Below are positions 55,280 to 64,000 of a DNA stretch of 64,000 bases, one piece after another (the stretch's first letter is position 1; every line of letters begins with the position of its first letter). Source of the DNA: Cricetomys ansorgei (lineage: Eukaryota; Chordata; Mammalia; Rodentia; Nesomyidae). A model generated the notes under the pieces. It had not been told where the DNA came from and ran no database searches. It saw only the letters and a program-made list of their open reading frames with translations. The position numbers and the translations under genes were made by a program. The DNA lies in the NCBI GenBank assembly GCA_026225945.1, contig JAMJFZ010003624.1:6734001-6798000 (forward strand). Direction: 5' to 3'.

Positions 55280-56160
55280 GAGCAATGTTAAAATGTCATA
55301 AAAAAATCTCATCTTTATTGTGTGTTACAAACAGCGTGCTTTCAGCTAAGGAACTTTTAAGAAAGCATTTCCACGAGGATTTCAAACCCTGAATCTTCAT
55401 CTGCGTTAGATGTGTGAATGAGCAGCTGTCAAGCATTCTATTAAGTCCCAGAAAGTTCCTGGTATGACTGTAGGAAAGATCTACAGACCACATCGATGGT
55501 TTACAGGGAGAGTGGCACAAAATATATTTATGCCAGCCTCACTTGGCTTACACTTTGACTGCTCAGGACACTGACTCCTCAGCTGGTTCCAGTGCTAAAA
55601 GTCTCTGTCTAGACCACTCTATATAGCTATCTGGACTTAGTACTAACAGCTGGCCTACAGGAATCTGGCACCCAGGGCCACAATGGGGGACACGTGCTAT
55701 GCTAACAAGACCAACAAGAGTAAGTCAGTCACCACATTACATTTCATCAGAGGGAGTTGAAAACAACTTCAGGAGTCTTCACTTTTCCCAATTTATGAAT
55801 ATGAATGACTCTGTTTGCTGCCACGGTATCTGAAAAGGATTGTCAATCTACCAGGGAATCAGGAGTGTCCCAAACCATGTGCCCAGGCTGAGGTAACTCT
55901 AGTCTACCAGTTTATTTCATGACGATTCTTATGGACTGTATTTAAAAAACTATTACCTCAACGGCTGTTGAAATCCAAAATATATATATAATTTAAAAAT
56001 TACAAGACACTGAGGTAAGTGGTTAAAATGGGATAACATTTATCGAAGGCAGTGGTCAAGTGTTTGCATATGTGTGAGACCCTAATCATGAGACATGCTA
56101 TGTCCCTGAATGGAAAAAACTGAGTGCAGCACACTTTAGTTCTGAGCACAACTTCAATTT
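55280..56160. other. Unassigned sequence
   Basis: No repeat was recognised apart from a short (TA)5 at 55978-55990. Confidence 0.5.
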
Positions 56161-56164
56161 TATT

Positions 56165-56253
56165 TTATTTTTTCTGTTTAGTACCGGCAACTGAACCTCA
56201 GGCTTCACAAAGATTAGCCTGGGCTCTTAGCAATGGGATACACCTCCAGTCCT
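56165..56253 (-). mobile_element. ID SINE, reverse
   Basis: 'gtaccggcaactgaacctcag' and 'agcaatgggatacacctcc' are a diverged reverse ID. The T-rich left side is its A-tail. Confidence 0.6.
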
Positions 56254-56461
56254 AATTACAGCCTTCCTGATCCTTTGGTAGGCCAATCTGCTAGGCGCGA
56301 GCCATTGTCTCCCTCTGTTGTCTCCATTTCCGGTTGTCTTTCTCAGTTAATTGGAAATCTAAGGATTGCAAATAAGATATCTCTTACAATTCTGAAAAGC
56401 ACGGAACAAGTTACCTAGCCAATAACAGGGTCTAGTTGCAGCTAAACAGCCATTAAAAACT

Positions 56462-56532
56462 GTAGTGTTGGCTAAGGACATGGCTCAGGGGCAGAGCACC
56501 TGCAGAGCCCTAGGTTCAATCCCCAGCACTAC
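56462..56532 (+). mobile_element. ID SINE, forward
   Basis: 'ggctaaggacatggctcagg', 'agagcacctgcagagccc' and 'ggttcaatccccagcac'. Box A- and box B-like segments are visible. It faces away from the reverse ID about 200 bp to the left. Confidence 0.82.
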
Positions 56533-56649
56533 CCCACAGCCTTTCTGGACAAAACAGTGAAGGGATGGTTAATGCTGATACATGCAAACATCAACAGATT
56601 TAACAAAAACCGCCTGAATACAAATGGTAATGGTAAACTGCGGGATTTT

Positions 56650-57022
56650 ATACATACCTTTTGTTGATTACTTGACAATTTCATACTTGTACACAATGTA
56701 TCTTGAGCATATCCGCCCCAAGCTTTCTCCCCCAACCCAACATATTCTGCTACCTCCTTCATGACCTGTTTTGTTTTCTTTTGTTTGGTGTTGTAGTAAC
56801 CCCCTCGCCCAATTGGTGCTTTGCTTCCTGCTGGACTGGTGAATGATCTCGTTGACTTGATCTTGTGTCTACATCACCACAGCCACAGTGAGGCTGTGGG
56901 TACAGCAGCCAGATCATGTTTAGGAGACAGCTTCACAACTCTTCTCCCTATCCTGTGCAACTTACATTTTTCCCTGCCCTCCCTTTCAGGATGCTCCCTG
57001 AGCCTTGGGAGGAAAATATGCA
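56650..57022 (-). mobile_element. L1-C: old L1 3' UTR fragment, reverse
   Basis: 'ttcatacttgtacacaatg' with 'tatcttgagcatatccgccc', 'cttgatcttgtgtctac', and 'gctccctgagccttgggagg' follow the Lx-type 3' UTR in reverse, parallel to the L1-A end near 44300-44760. Confidence 0.65.
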
Positions 57023-57039
57023 CCAGTCACATATTCTCA

Positions 57040-57157
57040 TCATTTTGGCCAGGATGGGGTTTCATTATATACCCTAAACTGGCTTGCAACTCAGCACCCC
57101 CTTCCTTCTCCCTCCCAAGTTCTGGGATTGCAGCATGTACCATTATACCTAGCCTAA
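57040..57157 (-). mobile_element. B1-like SINE, reverse
   Basis: 'ggggtttcattatataccc', 'ccctcccaagttctgggattg' and 'ataccattatacctagc'-like end. It lies directly left of the L1-B insertion. Confidence 0.7.
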
Positions 57158-57171
57158 CTGCAGAACTTTTA

Positions 57172-57770
57172 AGAAGCTGCATAGAAAGAAATACTGAAAC
57201 ACAAAACATCCAGGAAACCAGGGAAACTATGAAAAGACCAAACCTAAATGCAATAGGAATAGAGGAAGGAGAAGAATCCCACCACAAAGGCCCAGAAAAC
57301 ATTTTCAACAAAATCTTAGAAGAAAACTTCCCAAACCTAAATAAGGAGACCCCTATTAAGGTACAAGAAGCATACAGAACACCAAATAGACTGGATAAGA
57401 AAAGAAAGTCCCCTCACCACATAATACTCAGAACATTAAACATACAGAACAAATAAAGAACACTAAAAGCTGCAAAAGAAAAAAAAGCATATACCATATA
57501 AAGATAAACCTATTAGACTTCTCAATGGAGACTCTAAAAGCCAGGATGGCCTGGGCAGATATCCTACAGACTCTAAAAGATCACAGATGCCAGCCCAGAC
57601 TACTATACCCAGCAAAGCTTTCAATTATCATAGATGGAGAAAACAAAATATTAAATGACAAATCCAAATTCAAACAATGTCTATCCACAATTACAGCCCA
57701 GAAGACTCTAGAAGAAAAACTCCAACCCGAGAAGGATAGCTACATCCAAGAAAACACAGGAAATAAATAA
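57172..57770 (+). pseudogene. L1-B ORF1 C-terminal relic
   Basis: The ORF1 RNA-binding region is present: 'RPNLNAIGIEEGEE', 'NIFNKILEENFPNLNK', 'AYRTPNRLDKKRKS' in one frame to 57456. After a stop and frameshift it continues as 'RCQPRLLYPAKLSI' to the frame end at 57770. The N-terminal coiled coil is absent because of 5' truncation. A 211-codon frame (56821-57456) that seems to extend it upstream is a chance fusion with antisense L1-C and B1 sequence. Confidence 0.88.
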
Positions 57771-57859
57771 CATCAACCCACCAGAATAAAAAAATGCAGG
57801 CACACACCCACATATACACACACTCAACAACTACAAAATAACAGGACCTAACAATCATT

Positions 57860-59756
57860 TGTTGTTGATATCTCTCAACATCAATGGACTCAATTCCCCA
57901 ATAAAAAAAACACATACTAACAGAATGGATGCAAAACAGGATCCATCTTTCTGCTACATACAAGAAACTGTGTGACTGTATATCTGAATGTCAAAGATAA
58001 ACATTGCCTCAGAGTAAAGGATTGGGAAAGATTTTCCAAGCAAATGGACCCAAGTAGCAAGCAGGAGTATCCATTTTAATATCAAAGAAAATAGACTTCA
58101 AACCAAAATTAATCAAAAGACACTTCATACTCATCGAAGGAAAAATCCACCAAGACATCATTTCAATTCTAAACATCTATGTACCCAACACAAGGGCTCC
58201 CACATTTATAGAAGAAACATTACTAAAGCTTAAACCGCACATTGACCCATACACTCTGATAGTAGGAGATTTCAATACACCACTCTCACCAATGGACAGG
58301 TCAACTGGACAATGACTAAACAGAGAAACACTGGCAATAGCAGATGTTATAAGCCAAATGGACCTATCAGATATCTACAGAGTATTTCACGCCCACACAA
58401 AAGAATATACTTTTTTCTCACCACCTCATGGAACCTTCTCTAAAATTGACCACATACTAGGACACAAAAGAAGTCTCAATAGATACAGGAAAGTTGAAAA
58501 ACCCCCCTATATCCTATCAGATCACCACAGATTAAAGTTAGATTTCAACAACAACAGAAACAAAAGAAGAGCTACAAACCCATGGAAACTGAATAATTCT
58601 CTGCTGAATGATGACTGGGTCAAGATGAAATAATGAGAAAAATTAAAGATTTTCTAAAATTCAATGAAAATAAATCCACAACATACCCAAACCTATAGGA
58701 CTCAATCAAAGTGATGCTAAGAGGAAAACCCATAGCACAAAGTGCCTACCGAAAAAAGAGTGAAGAGATCTCATACCATGAAATTAACAGCACATCTGAA
58801 AGCTCTAGAACAAAGAGAAGTTAAGTACACCTAAGGGGAGTAGATGGCAAATAATAATCAAGCTGAGGGCTGAAATCAATAAAATTGAAACAAAGAGAAC
58901 AATTCAAAGAATCAATGAACCAAAGAGTTGGTTCTTTGCTAAAATCAACAAGATAAACAAACCCATATCCAAACTAATCAAAGAACAGAGAGAGAGTATC
59001 CAAATCCAAATTAGAAATGACAAGGGGATATAACTACTGACGCCGAGAAGTCTAAAGAATCATTAGTCATATTTTTTAAATCTATACTCTCCAAAATTGG
59101 AAAATCTAAAAGAAATGGACAACTTTCTAGATAGATACCACCTACACGCGTTAAATCAAGATCAGATAGACAATTTAAACAGACCCTTAACCTCCAAGGA
59201 AATAGAAGAGTTATTAAAATCCCCCAACCAAAAAAAAAAAAAAAAGCCCAGGAACAGATGGCTTTATTGAAAAATTCTATCAGACATTCCAGGAAGAGTT
59301 AACACCGATGCTCCTCAAATTATTCCACAAAATAGAAGCAGAAATAACACTAACAAACTCATTCTGTGAGGCAACAATCACCCTGATACCCATGCCAGAC
59401 AAAGATTCAACAAAGAAAGAGAATTACAGCCCAATCTCCTTCATGAACTTAGATGCAAAAATACTCAATAAAATATTCACAAACTGAATGTAGGAAAACA
59501 TCAAAAATATCATCCATCATGATAAACAAACTAACAGAAAAAAAAAAAAAAAACACACGATCATCCTACCAGATGCTGAGAAAGCTTTTGACAAAATCCA
59601 ATATCCCTTCATGATAAAAGTCTTGGAAAGATTAGTGATAAAAGGGACATACCTAAACATAATAAAGATACTTTGCAACAAGCCCGCAGCCAACATCAAA
59701 TTAGAAGGAGAGTAGCTCAAATCAATTTCACTAAAATCAGAAATGAGAGAGAGTTG
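57860..59756 (+). pseudogene. L1-B ORF2 relic, 5' part (endonuclease and start of RT)
   Basis: The N-terminus reads 'SLNINGLNSPIKK' near 57885. The end of the endonuclease, including 'SDHHRLKLDF' (the catalytic His region), is in the 58358-58633 frame. The RT start includes 'EKAFDKIQYPFMIK' near 59580. Several frameshifts and stops exist (for example near 57970). The LTR element interrupts it at 59756. Confidence 0.87.
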
Positions 59757-60063
59757 TGTAGCAGTATGCGTACTGTGGTGGCTCATACAAGGAGGCATTC
59801 TTCATAGGTTCAAACTCTGCCATACTTCAGTAGAGGGAACCACTATCCTGGCCAGTGCATACTGGACAGTGGAACTTCAAGCCTCTGAGCTCAGGTGATT
59901 TTTATTGATTAAGAACTCCTCAGGTGCATATCATAAACAATCAACATTCTGCACAGAAATTCAACACCTGCAGATAATACAGAATGAGAAGGCCTGTGCC
60001 TTTTTCCAACAATGCAAAACAGCAATTATTTTAAACACAATTAAAAATAAACTTCCAGAATAA
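59757..60063 (-). repeat. 3' LTR of the nested element
   Basis: It aligns to the other LTR over its length with many substitutions and one indel of about a dozen bases near its left end. The right edge is set by comparison to the solo LTR, just before the purine tract. The terminal CA seen in the other two copies is mutated here. Confidence 0.82.
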
Positions 60064-61146
60064 TTCCCCTTTTCTGAATAACTTAAAAAAAAAAAAAAAC
60101 TGCTTTATCTCTACAACACAGTTTAACACTACACCAGCAAAACTGTTTAAAAGAGGAACAATTGTGAGGCTTCTTATGCACATGACCAAATGATACTAAA
60201 CATATTTTCACAATGTCTTTGGACAGCAGAAAACATCATCAATGTCCAATTATCTGGAATTCATTCACAATCTTCTGGGTTCCTCCAAACCTTGGATCAC
60301 TTCTCTGTCTCTGCCCTCTGCAGCACACATAGTTTATCCTACAAGCTTTGGCTGGCTTCATTCCACTGCTGCTGCTCTTGCTCATGATATTGGCATCTCA
60401 AAATGCTGGGGTCCCTTACAGCAAATTGGCTACATTTTCACCAATAGCCTTTCCTAGGCTCTTTTCATGGTGCCAAGTCTCAACTTCTTTACATGACCCC
60501 TTCAATCTGGGTCTTCAACTGCTACTGAGGCTGCACTTTCACTAACGGTCTCTCCTGGGCTCTTTTCATAGAGCCAAGCATCAACTTCTTTCTCACCACC
60601 GCTATGTGTAAACATACACCCTTCTTCATCGACATCAAACACAGGATTTTGAGCTACACACACACATGCGCGCATGTTCACACATACACACAAAAGCTAC
60701 CAAAAAATTCAGTCTGTGAAACAATATACTACCACCAGCAATGAGAAGGAATGTCAACTTCATGATCAGGAAAAGCAGTTAGAACCTTGTTTTTTCTTGC
60801 TCCCAGCTGAATTCTTCATCTCTAGGGTTCTCCATTCTGTGACTCTCACCTCAGAGCCTCTTGCCTCATTTATTTATTAATTTCACAGCCTTTTATCTTC
60901 ATAGAAGCTTATTTCCTTTCTCTCTCTCCTCTTCCTTCAGTAGCCTTCAATTAATACCTTAATCTCTATCATCTGGTAGCTTCCCTGAGTGTACTTTACC
61001 AGACTCTGAGAGATCTGGAGTTTCTTTCTCTTCTTCCTAGTCTCCATGTTTGTTGCAGCTAGTGTGACAACTTGCACTTCTTTACTTTCTGCCTACCACG
61101 CTGGAAGTGCTAGTGTGATGCGGTGCCCCATGTTGCAGGTACCATT
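60064..61146 (-). other. Internal region of the nested LTR element
   Basis: About 1.08 kb without a recognised retroviral domain. It holds an A15 run at 60085-60099, a CA/CG patch near 60655-60690, and two related blocks: 'cctttcctaggctcttttcatgg' at 60448-60470 and 'ctctcctgggctcttttcatag' near 60550-60571. The largest frames are about 70 codons. It looks like a non-coding template that would need helper proteins. Confidence 0.6.
61126..61144 (-). promoter_or_regulatory. Candidate primer-binding site
   Basis: On the minus strand it begins TGGTACC, two bases after the LTR's terminal ACA, in the position of a retroviral PBS. TGG pairs with the tRNA CCA end. I could not match the 19-mer to a specific tRNA. 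Confidence 0.5.
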
Positions 61147-61465
61147 TGTAGTAGTATGATCCTGTGGGGGTGCCTCAGCAAGGAGACAAGTATGCATTCT
61201 TCAGAGGTGGAAACTCTGCCATACTTCAGCAGAGGGAACCAGTATTCTGACCAGTGCATACCAGACAGTGGAATCTTGAGCCTCTGAGCTCAGGTGTTTT
61301 TACTGATTCAAAACTCTTCAGGTGCAGATCATAAGCAATCAAATGTCCCACACAGAAATCCAACACCTGCAGACAACACAAAACACCAAGACCTATGCAT
61401 CCCTTTTTCCAAAAGTGCACAAAAACAATTATTTTAAACACAACTAAAAGTAAACATCTATAACA
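61147..61465 (-). repeat. 5' LTR of the nested element
   Basis: 319 bp, ends TGTAGTAG...ATAACA on the plus strand. It is closer to the solo LTR at 32289-32627 than to its own partner in the 'tgcatccctttttccaa' to end portion. Confidence 0.85.
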
Positions 61466-62380
61466 AAGTTGTCCCCTCTCCCCATACCTATTCAATATAG
61501 TACTTGAAATCCTAGCTAGAGCAATAAGACAATTAAAGGAGATCAAGGGGATACAAATTGGAAAGGAAGAAGTCAAAGTATCCTCAATTGCAGATGATAT
61601 GATAGTTTATATAAGCAACCTCAGAAGTTCTACAAGGGGTCTTCTACAGCTGATAAACAACTTCAGTGACCTGGTCGGCTACAAGATTAACTGAAAAAAA
61701 TCAATAGCCATCCTGTATACAAATGACAAATAGCCTGAGAAAGAAATCAGGGAAATATCTCCCTTTACAATATACACAAATAACAAAGAATTCTCAAAAG
61801 AGGAATCTCAAATGTCTGACAAACACCTAAAGAAATGCTCTACATCCTTAGTCCTTAGAGAAATGCAAATCAAAACTACTTTGAGATTCCATCTTACACC
61901 TGTCAGAATGACGAAGAATGACACAAAGGACAGCTCATGTTGGCGAGGATGTGGAGAAAGAGAAACACTCCTTCATTGCTGGTGAGAATGGAAACTTGTA
62001 CAGCCACTATGGAAATTAATATGGTGATTCCTTAGGAAATTGGAAATTGGCCTACCTTAAGACCCAGCTATACCACTCCTGCGCATATACCCAAAAGGCG
62101 CTTCATCCCACCAGAAGGACATTTGTTCAACTATGCTCATAGCCGCTTTATTCACAATAGCCAGAAATTGTAAACAACCTAGATGCCCTTCAACTGTGGA
62201 CTGGATAAAGAAATTATGGTACATTTACACAATGGAGTATTACTCAGATATTTAAAAATAACTACATGAACTTTGCATGCAAATAGATGGAACAAGAAAA
62301 AATCATCCTGAATGAGATAACCCAGTCACAAAAAGAAAAACATGGTATGTACTCACTTATATGTGGATACTAACTGCTAA
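61466..62380 (+). pseudogene. L1-B ORF2 relic, 3' part, internally deleted
   Basis: The frame resumes at 'gtcccctctccccatacc'. The reverse transcriptase active site reads IADDM at 61587-61601, so both Asp codons are kept. Near 61780-61790 the sequence jumps from just after the RT core to the C-terminal region ('aaagaattctcaaaag'). Compared with L1-A, about 950 bp is missing. The C-terminal end continues with 'gaaatgcaaatcaaaac', 'gcgaggatgtggagaaag' and 'ggtacatttacacaatgg', with stops throughout. Confidence 0.88.
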
Positions 62381-63540
62381 GCAAAAGAGAAAGGTTCTAG
62401 TATCCACAGACATAGAAAAACCATGCAACATGAAGGGTCCCAGTTGGAACACAGGGATCTCCCTTGTAGGGTGGAAACAGAACAAAGGGTTAGGTGGGAT
62501 GGGGAATATAGAAATGGAAGCAGAGGGGACCAGGAGGAGGAAAGGAATGGAGGGAAAATATATGGAGAGATGATAAGAACTGGGAGACAATTAGAGGGTG
62601 ATCAGGAGACCTCATATAGTGGTAACTCACAGGAATCTATGAGGGAGACTCTAGCAAGGATTCCTAGTAATTGGGGCCAGGGAGCAGAACAGGCCATCTC
62701 CTATTGGCATACATGGTTTCCAGTGGTGAGACTAGGACACCATCCCAGACACAAAACCTCTGACTTACGGCCTATCTGCCCTGCAAGACCCTCATTGACA
62801 ATGGAAAGACAGAACTCCATGACTAAGGAGGGAACCCCTGCCTGAAACTGCAGGACAAAACAGAAACTAGAGACTGGATAACCCGAAGACAATTTCTAAT
62901 AATGTCACACTCTGCTCATAGATCGGTAACCAGCCCAATCCTCACCAGAGAGGCCCACCTCAGCAGCTGAGAAGAGCATCTGGAGAGGCCCAGGGTCAAA
63001 TATTTTGCAGAGATGTGGGTACCACAAGGAGAAGGGAGAGGAGGGATGGCAGAAACCAGGGGGGCTGAGGACACCAGGAGATCGGCCCCCACAATATCAA
63101 CTGACCAGCCCACAGATGATATGTGGGCCCTAGGGGGCCAACGGAAACTGAAGCCTTAGATACTGAACCTATAGGATCCTCTAAATGCATCACATGGCTG
63201 TCTAGATTGATGGCTTTCAAAAACTTCTACAGGCTGGAGTGAGGGTGTCTCTGACCATTTTACGAACTTTAGAGACTCTTTTTCTCCTGCCGAACTGCCT
63301 GGCCCACCCTTGATGGAGGGATTGATACATGGCCTGGTTTTATCCTGCTATGCCATGTCCCAATTGGGCTGTAACTCTGGAGAGACAGTTCTTTTCTGAG
63401 GAGAGAAGTGGACATTAGTAAGTGGTGAGGGGCTAAATCTGGGGGAGATAGGAGGAGATGGGAAGTGGAGGCTGGGGAGGAAGGGGGCCAAGATATATTC
63501 TATATGTTGTATTCGAGAAGAAAAATTAAAATAAAAAAAA
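62380..63540 (+). repeat. L1-B 3' UTR and A-rich end
   Basis: Starts after 'acttatatgtggatactaac'. It contains a G/A-rich stretch (62480-62600), a middle with 'gagatgtgggtaccacaagg', a second purine-rich stretch (63425-63490) and 'tattcgagaagaaaaattaa' before the A-rich end. The purine-rich tract near the 3' end is a general L1 feature. The exact family is not recognised. Confidence 0.75.
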
Positions 63541-63584
63541 TTGTGCAGAAAAAAGTTTTTTTTCAGTTTAAGTAAAGGATAATA

Positions 63585-63765
63585 TTGGGATTTTAATTGG
63601 GATTAAGTTGATTAGGTAGATTGTTTTTGGTAGGATGGCCATTTTTACATGTTAATCCTATCAATACGTGAGCATGAATACTCTTCCAACTTCTAACACC
63701 TTCCATTTCTTTCCTTAATGTCCTAAAGTTTTTATTATACAAGTCTTTCACTTCCTTAGTTAGAG
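63585..63765 (-). mobile_element. Old L1 ORF2 fragment, reverse
   Basis: 'tttttggtaggatggccatttttac' also occurs in L1-A at 47567-47590. The following 'gttaatcctatcaatacgtgagcatg' matches L1-A's 'ttaatcctagcaatccatgaatatg' with differences. It may be a further piece of L1-C, split by L1-B. Confidence 0.75.
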
Positions 63766-64000
63766 ATTGTGATGGCTGTCCTTGATTGTCAACTTGACTA
63801 CGTCTGGAATTAACTAAAGCAACATTTCAGGTTATTGCCAATGTTATTGGTTACTCTGCAAAACTTGATGACTCCATTGCTGAAGATAACACGTACTCAT
63901 GTCATAGAAAATGAGGAATCTCTAGCCGGTACTCAAGCGGAAGCAGTGCCCTACTCAATGACCTTGACAGGGCTGGCAGGTGCGATGACACACTACCAGA
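63766..64000. repeat. Possible repeat fragment at the window edge
   Basis: 'gatggctgtccttgattgtcaacttgact' resembles the reverse of the 3' end of some shared-terminus repeats. The rest ('gaggaatctctagccggtac', 'cctactcaatgaccttgac') is not assigned and continues beyond the window. Confidence 0.35.

Larger units (their letters stand above)
59757..61465 (-). mobile_element. Non-autonomous two-LTR retroelement inside L1-B
   Basis: Two colinear LTRs (59757-60063 and 61147-61465) enclose about 1.08 kb. The plus-strand ends are TGTAGCAG and CTATAACA. The L1 flanks are 'gagttg' and 'aagttg' (59751-59756, 61466-61471), a 6-bp target duplication with one mismatch. Next to the right LTR, two bases in, a primer-binding-site-like stretch begins with TGG on the minus strand (61144-61126). 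Next to the left LTR lies a purine tract on the minus strand (60075-60066, agaaaagggg). So the element reads on the minus strand. I find no gag, pro, pol or env. A 6-bp duplication is usual for ERVK-class elements. The family name is not known to me. Confidence 0.88.
57170..63540 (+). mobile_element. L1-B: 5'-truncated L1, forward, hosting an LTR element
   Basis: It starts within ORF1, has ORF2 broken by an LTR element (59757-61465) and by an internal deletion near 61785, then a 1.15-kb 3' UTR and an A-rich end at 63525-63540. A 7-bp direct repeat 'tgcagaa' (57159-57165 and 63544-63550) may be its target-site duplication. Its 3' UTR differs from that of L1-A, so it belongs to another L1 lineage. 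Confidence 0.9.

Noticed and set aside
56462..56532. tRNA gene
   Set aside because: The tRNA-like box A and B segments belong to an ID SINE; a full cloverleaf is not present.
60064..61146. Coding region (gag-like) in the nested LTR element
   Set aside because: Frames are about 70 codons at most and none resembles a retroviral domain.
1..64000. A cellular defence or metabolic gene system
   Set aside because: No intact coding region with a recognisable domain exists on either strand. All long coding signals are L1 relics.

Overview
The window looks like non-coding muroid rodent nuclear DNA. The evidence is dense, mostly divergent B1, B2/B3, B4 and ID SINEs, rodent-type L1 elements, and long simple repeats. 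I found no protein-coding gene, structural RNA gene or CRISPR array that I can support. The longest open frames fall inside L1 relics, pyrimidine/purine arrays or CA-rich SINE tails, or are short frames with no recognisable domain. Young Mus-type B2 copies and the usual hamster-type B1 3' half are absent. The best-preserved B1 copies share an unusual variant (gttacaacagagaaacc type), so I do not name a species.

Layout. 0-9.5 kb: old B4/B3 SINEs, a (TA)n run, an LTR-like stretch (about 2.0-2.9 kb), a 240-bp GGGAA/GGAAA array, a decayed L1 3' end split by a SINE, and a probable solo LTR (about 8.9-9.37 kb). 9.5-19 kb: mostly unassigned sequence with scattered SINEs, a decayed L1 3' UTR carrying a B3 insertion with a visible target-site duplication, and several copies of a rodent repeat superfamily sharing one terminal module. 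19-20 kb: three trinucleotide arrays within 750 bp. 20-26 kb: the longest repeat-poor stretches, two of them rich in homeodomain-type ATTA cores. 26-44 kb: SINE-dense DNA with nested insertions, a solo LTR at 32.3 kb, GT-rich and 19-bp tandem arrays at 35.8-37.0 kb, and one copy of the shared-terminus superfamily inserted into another at 39.3-40.06 kb.

44.27-51.69 kb holds a nearly complete old L1 on the minus strand (called L1-A here), from 3' poly-A to tandem 5' monomers, bounded by a 9-bp direct repeat. 57.17-63.54 kb holds a 5'-truncated L1 on the plus strand (L1-B) with about 950 bp of ORF2 missing. Inside L1-B sits a 1.7-kb two-LTR retroelement (59757-61465, minus strand) with a primer-binding-site-like stretch, a polypurine tract and no recognisable gag, pol or env. 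A third LTR of that family is the solo copy at 32.3 kb. This non-autonomous LTR element is the most interesting object here. It is a transposon family, not a cellular system, and I cannot tell whether it has already been named.

The insertion order can be read as an old antisense L1 3' end (56.65-57.02 kb), then L1-B, then the LTR element inside L1-B. All coding relics are broken, and nothing in the window looks like genes working together. Repeat boundaries are by eye and usually good to about 10-20 bases. Family names come from recognising consensus features, not from a database search.
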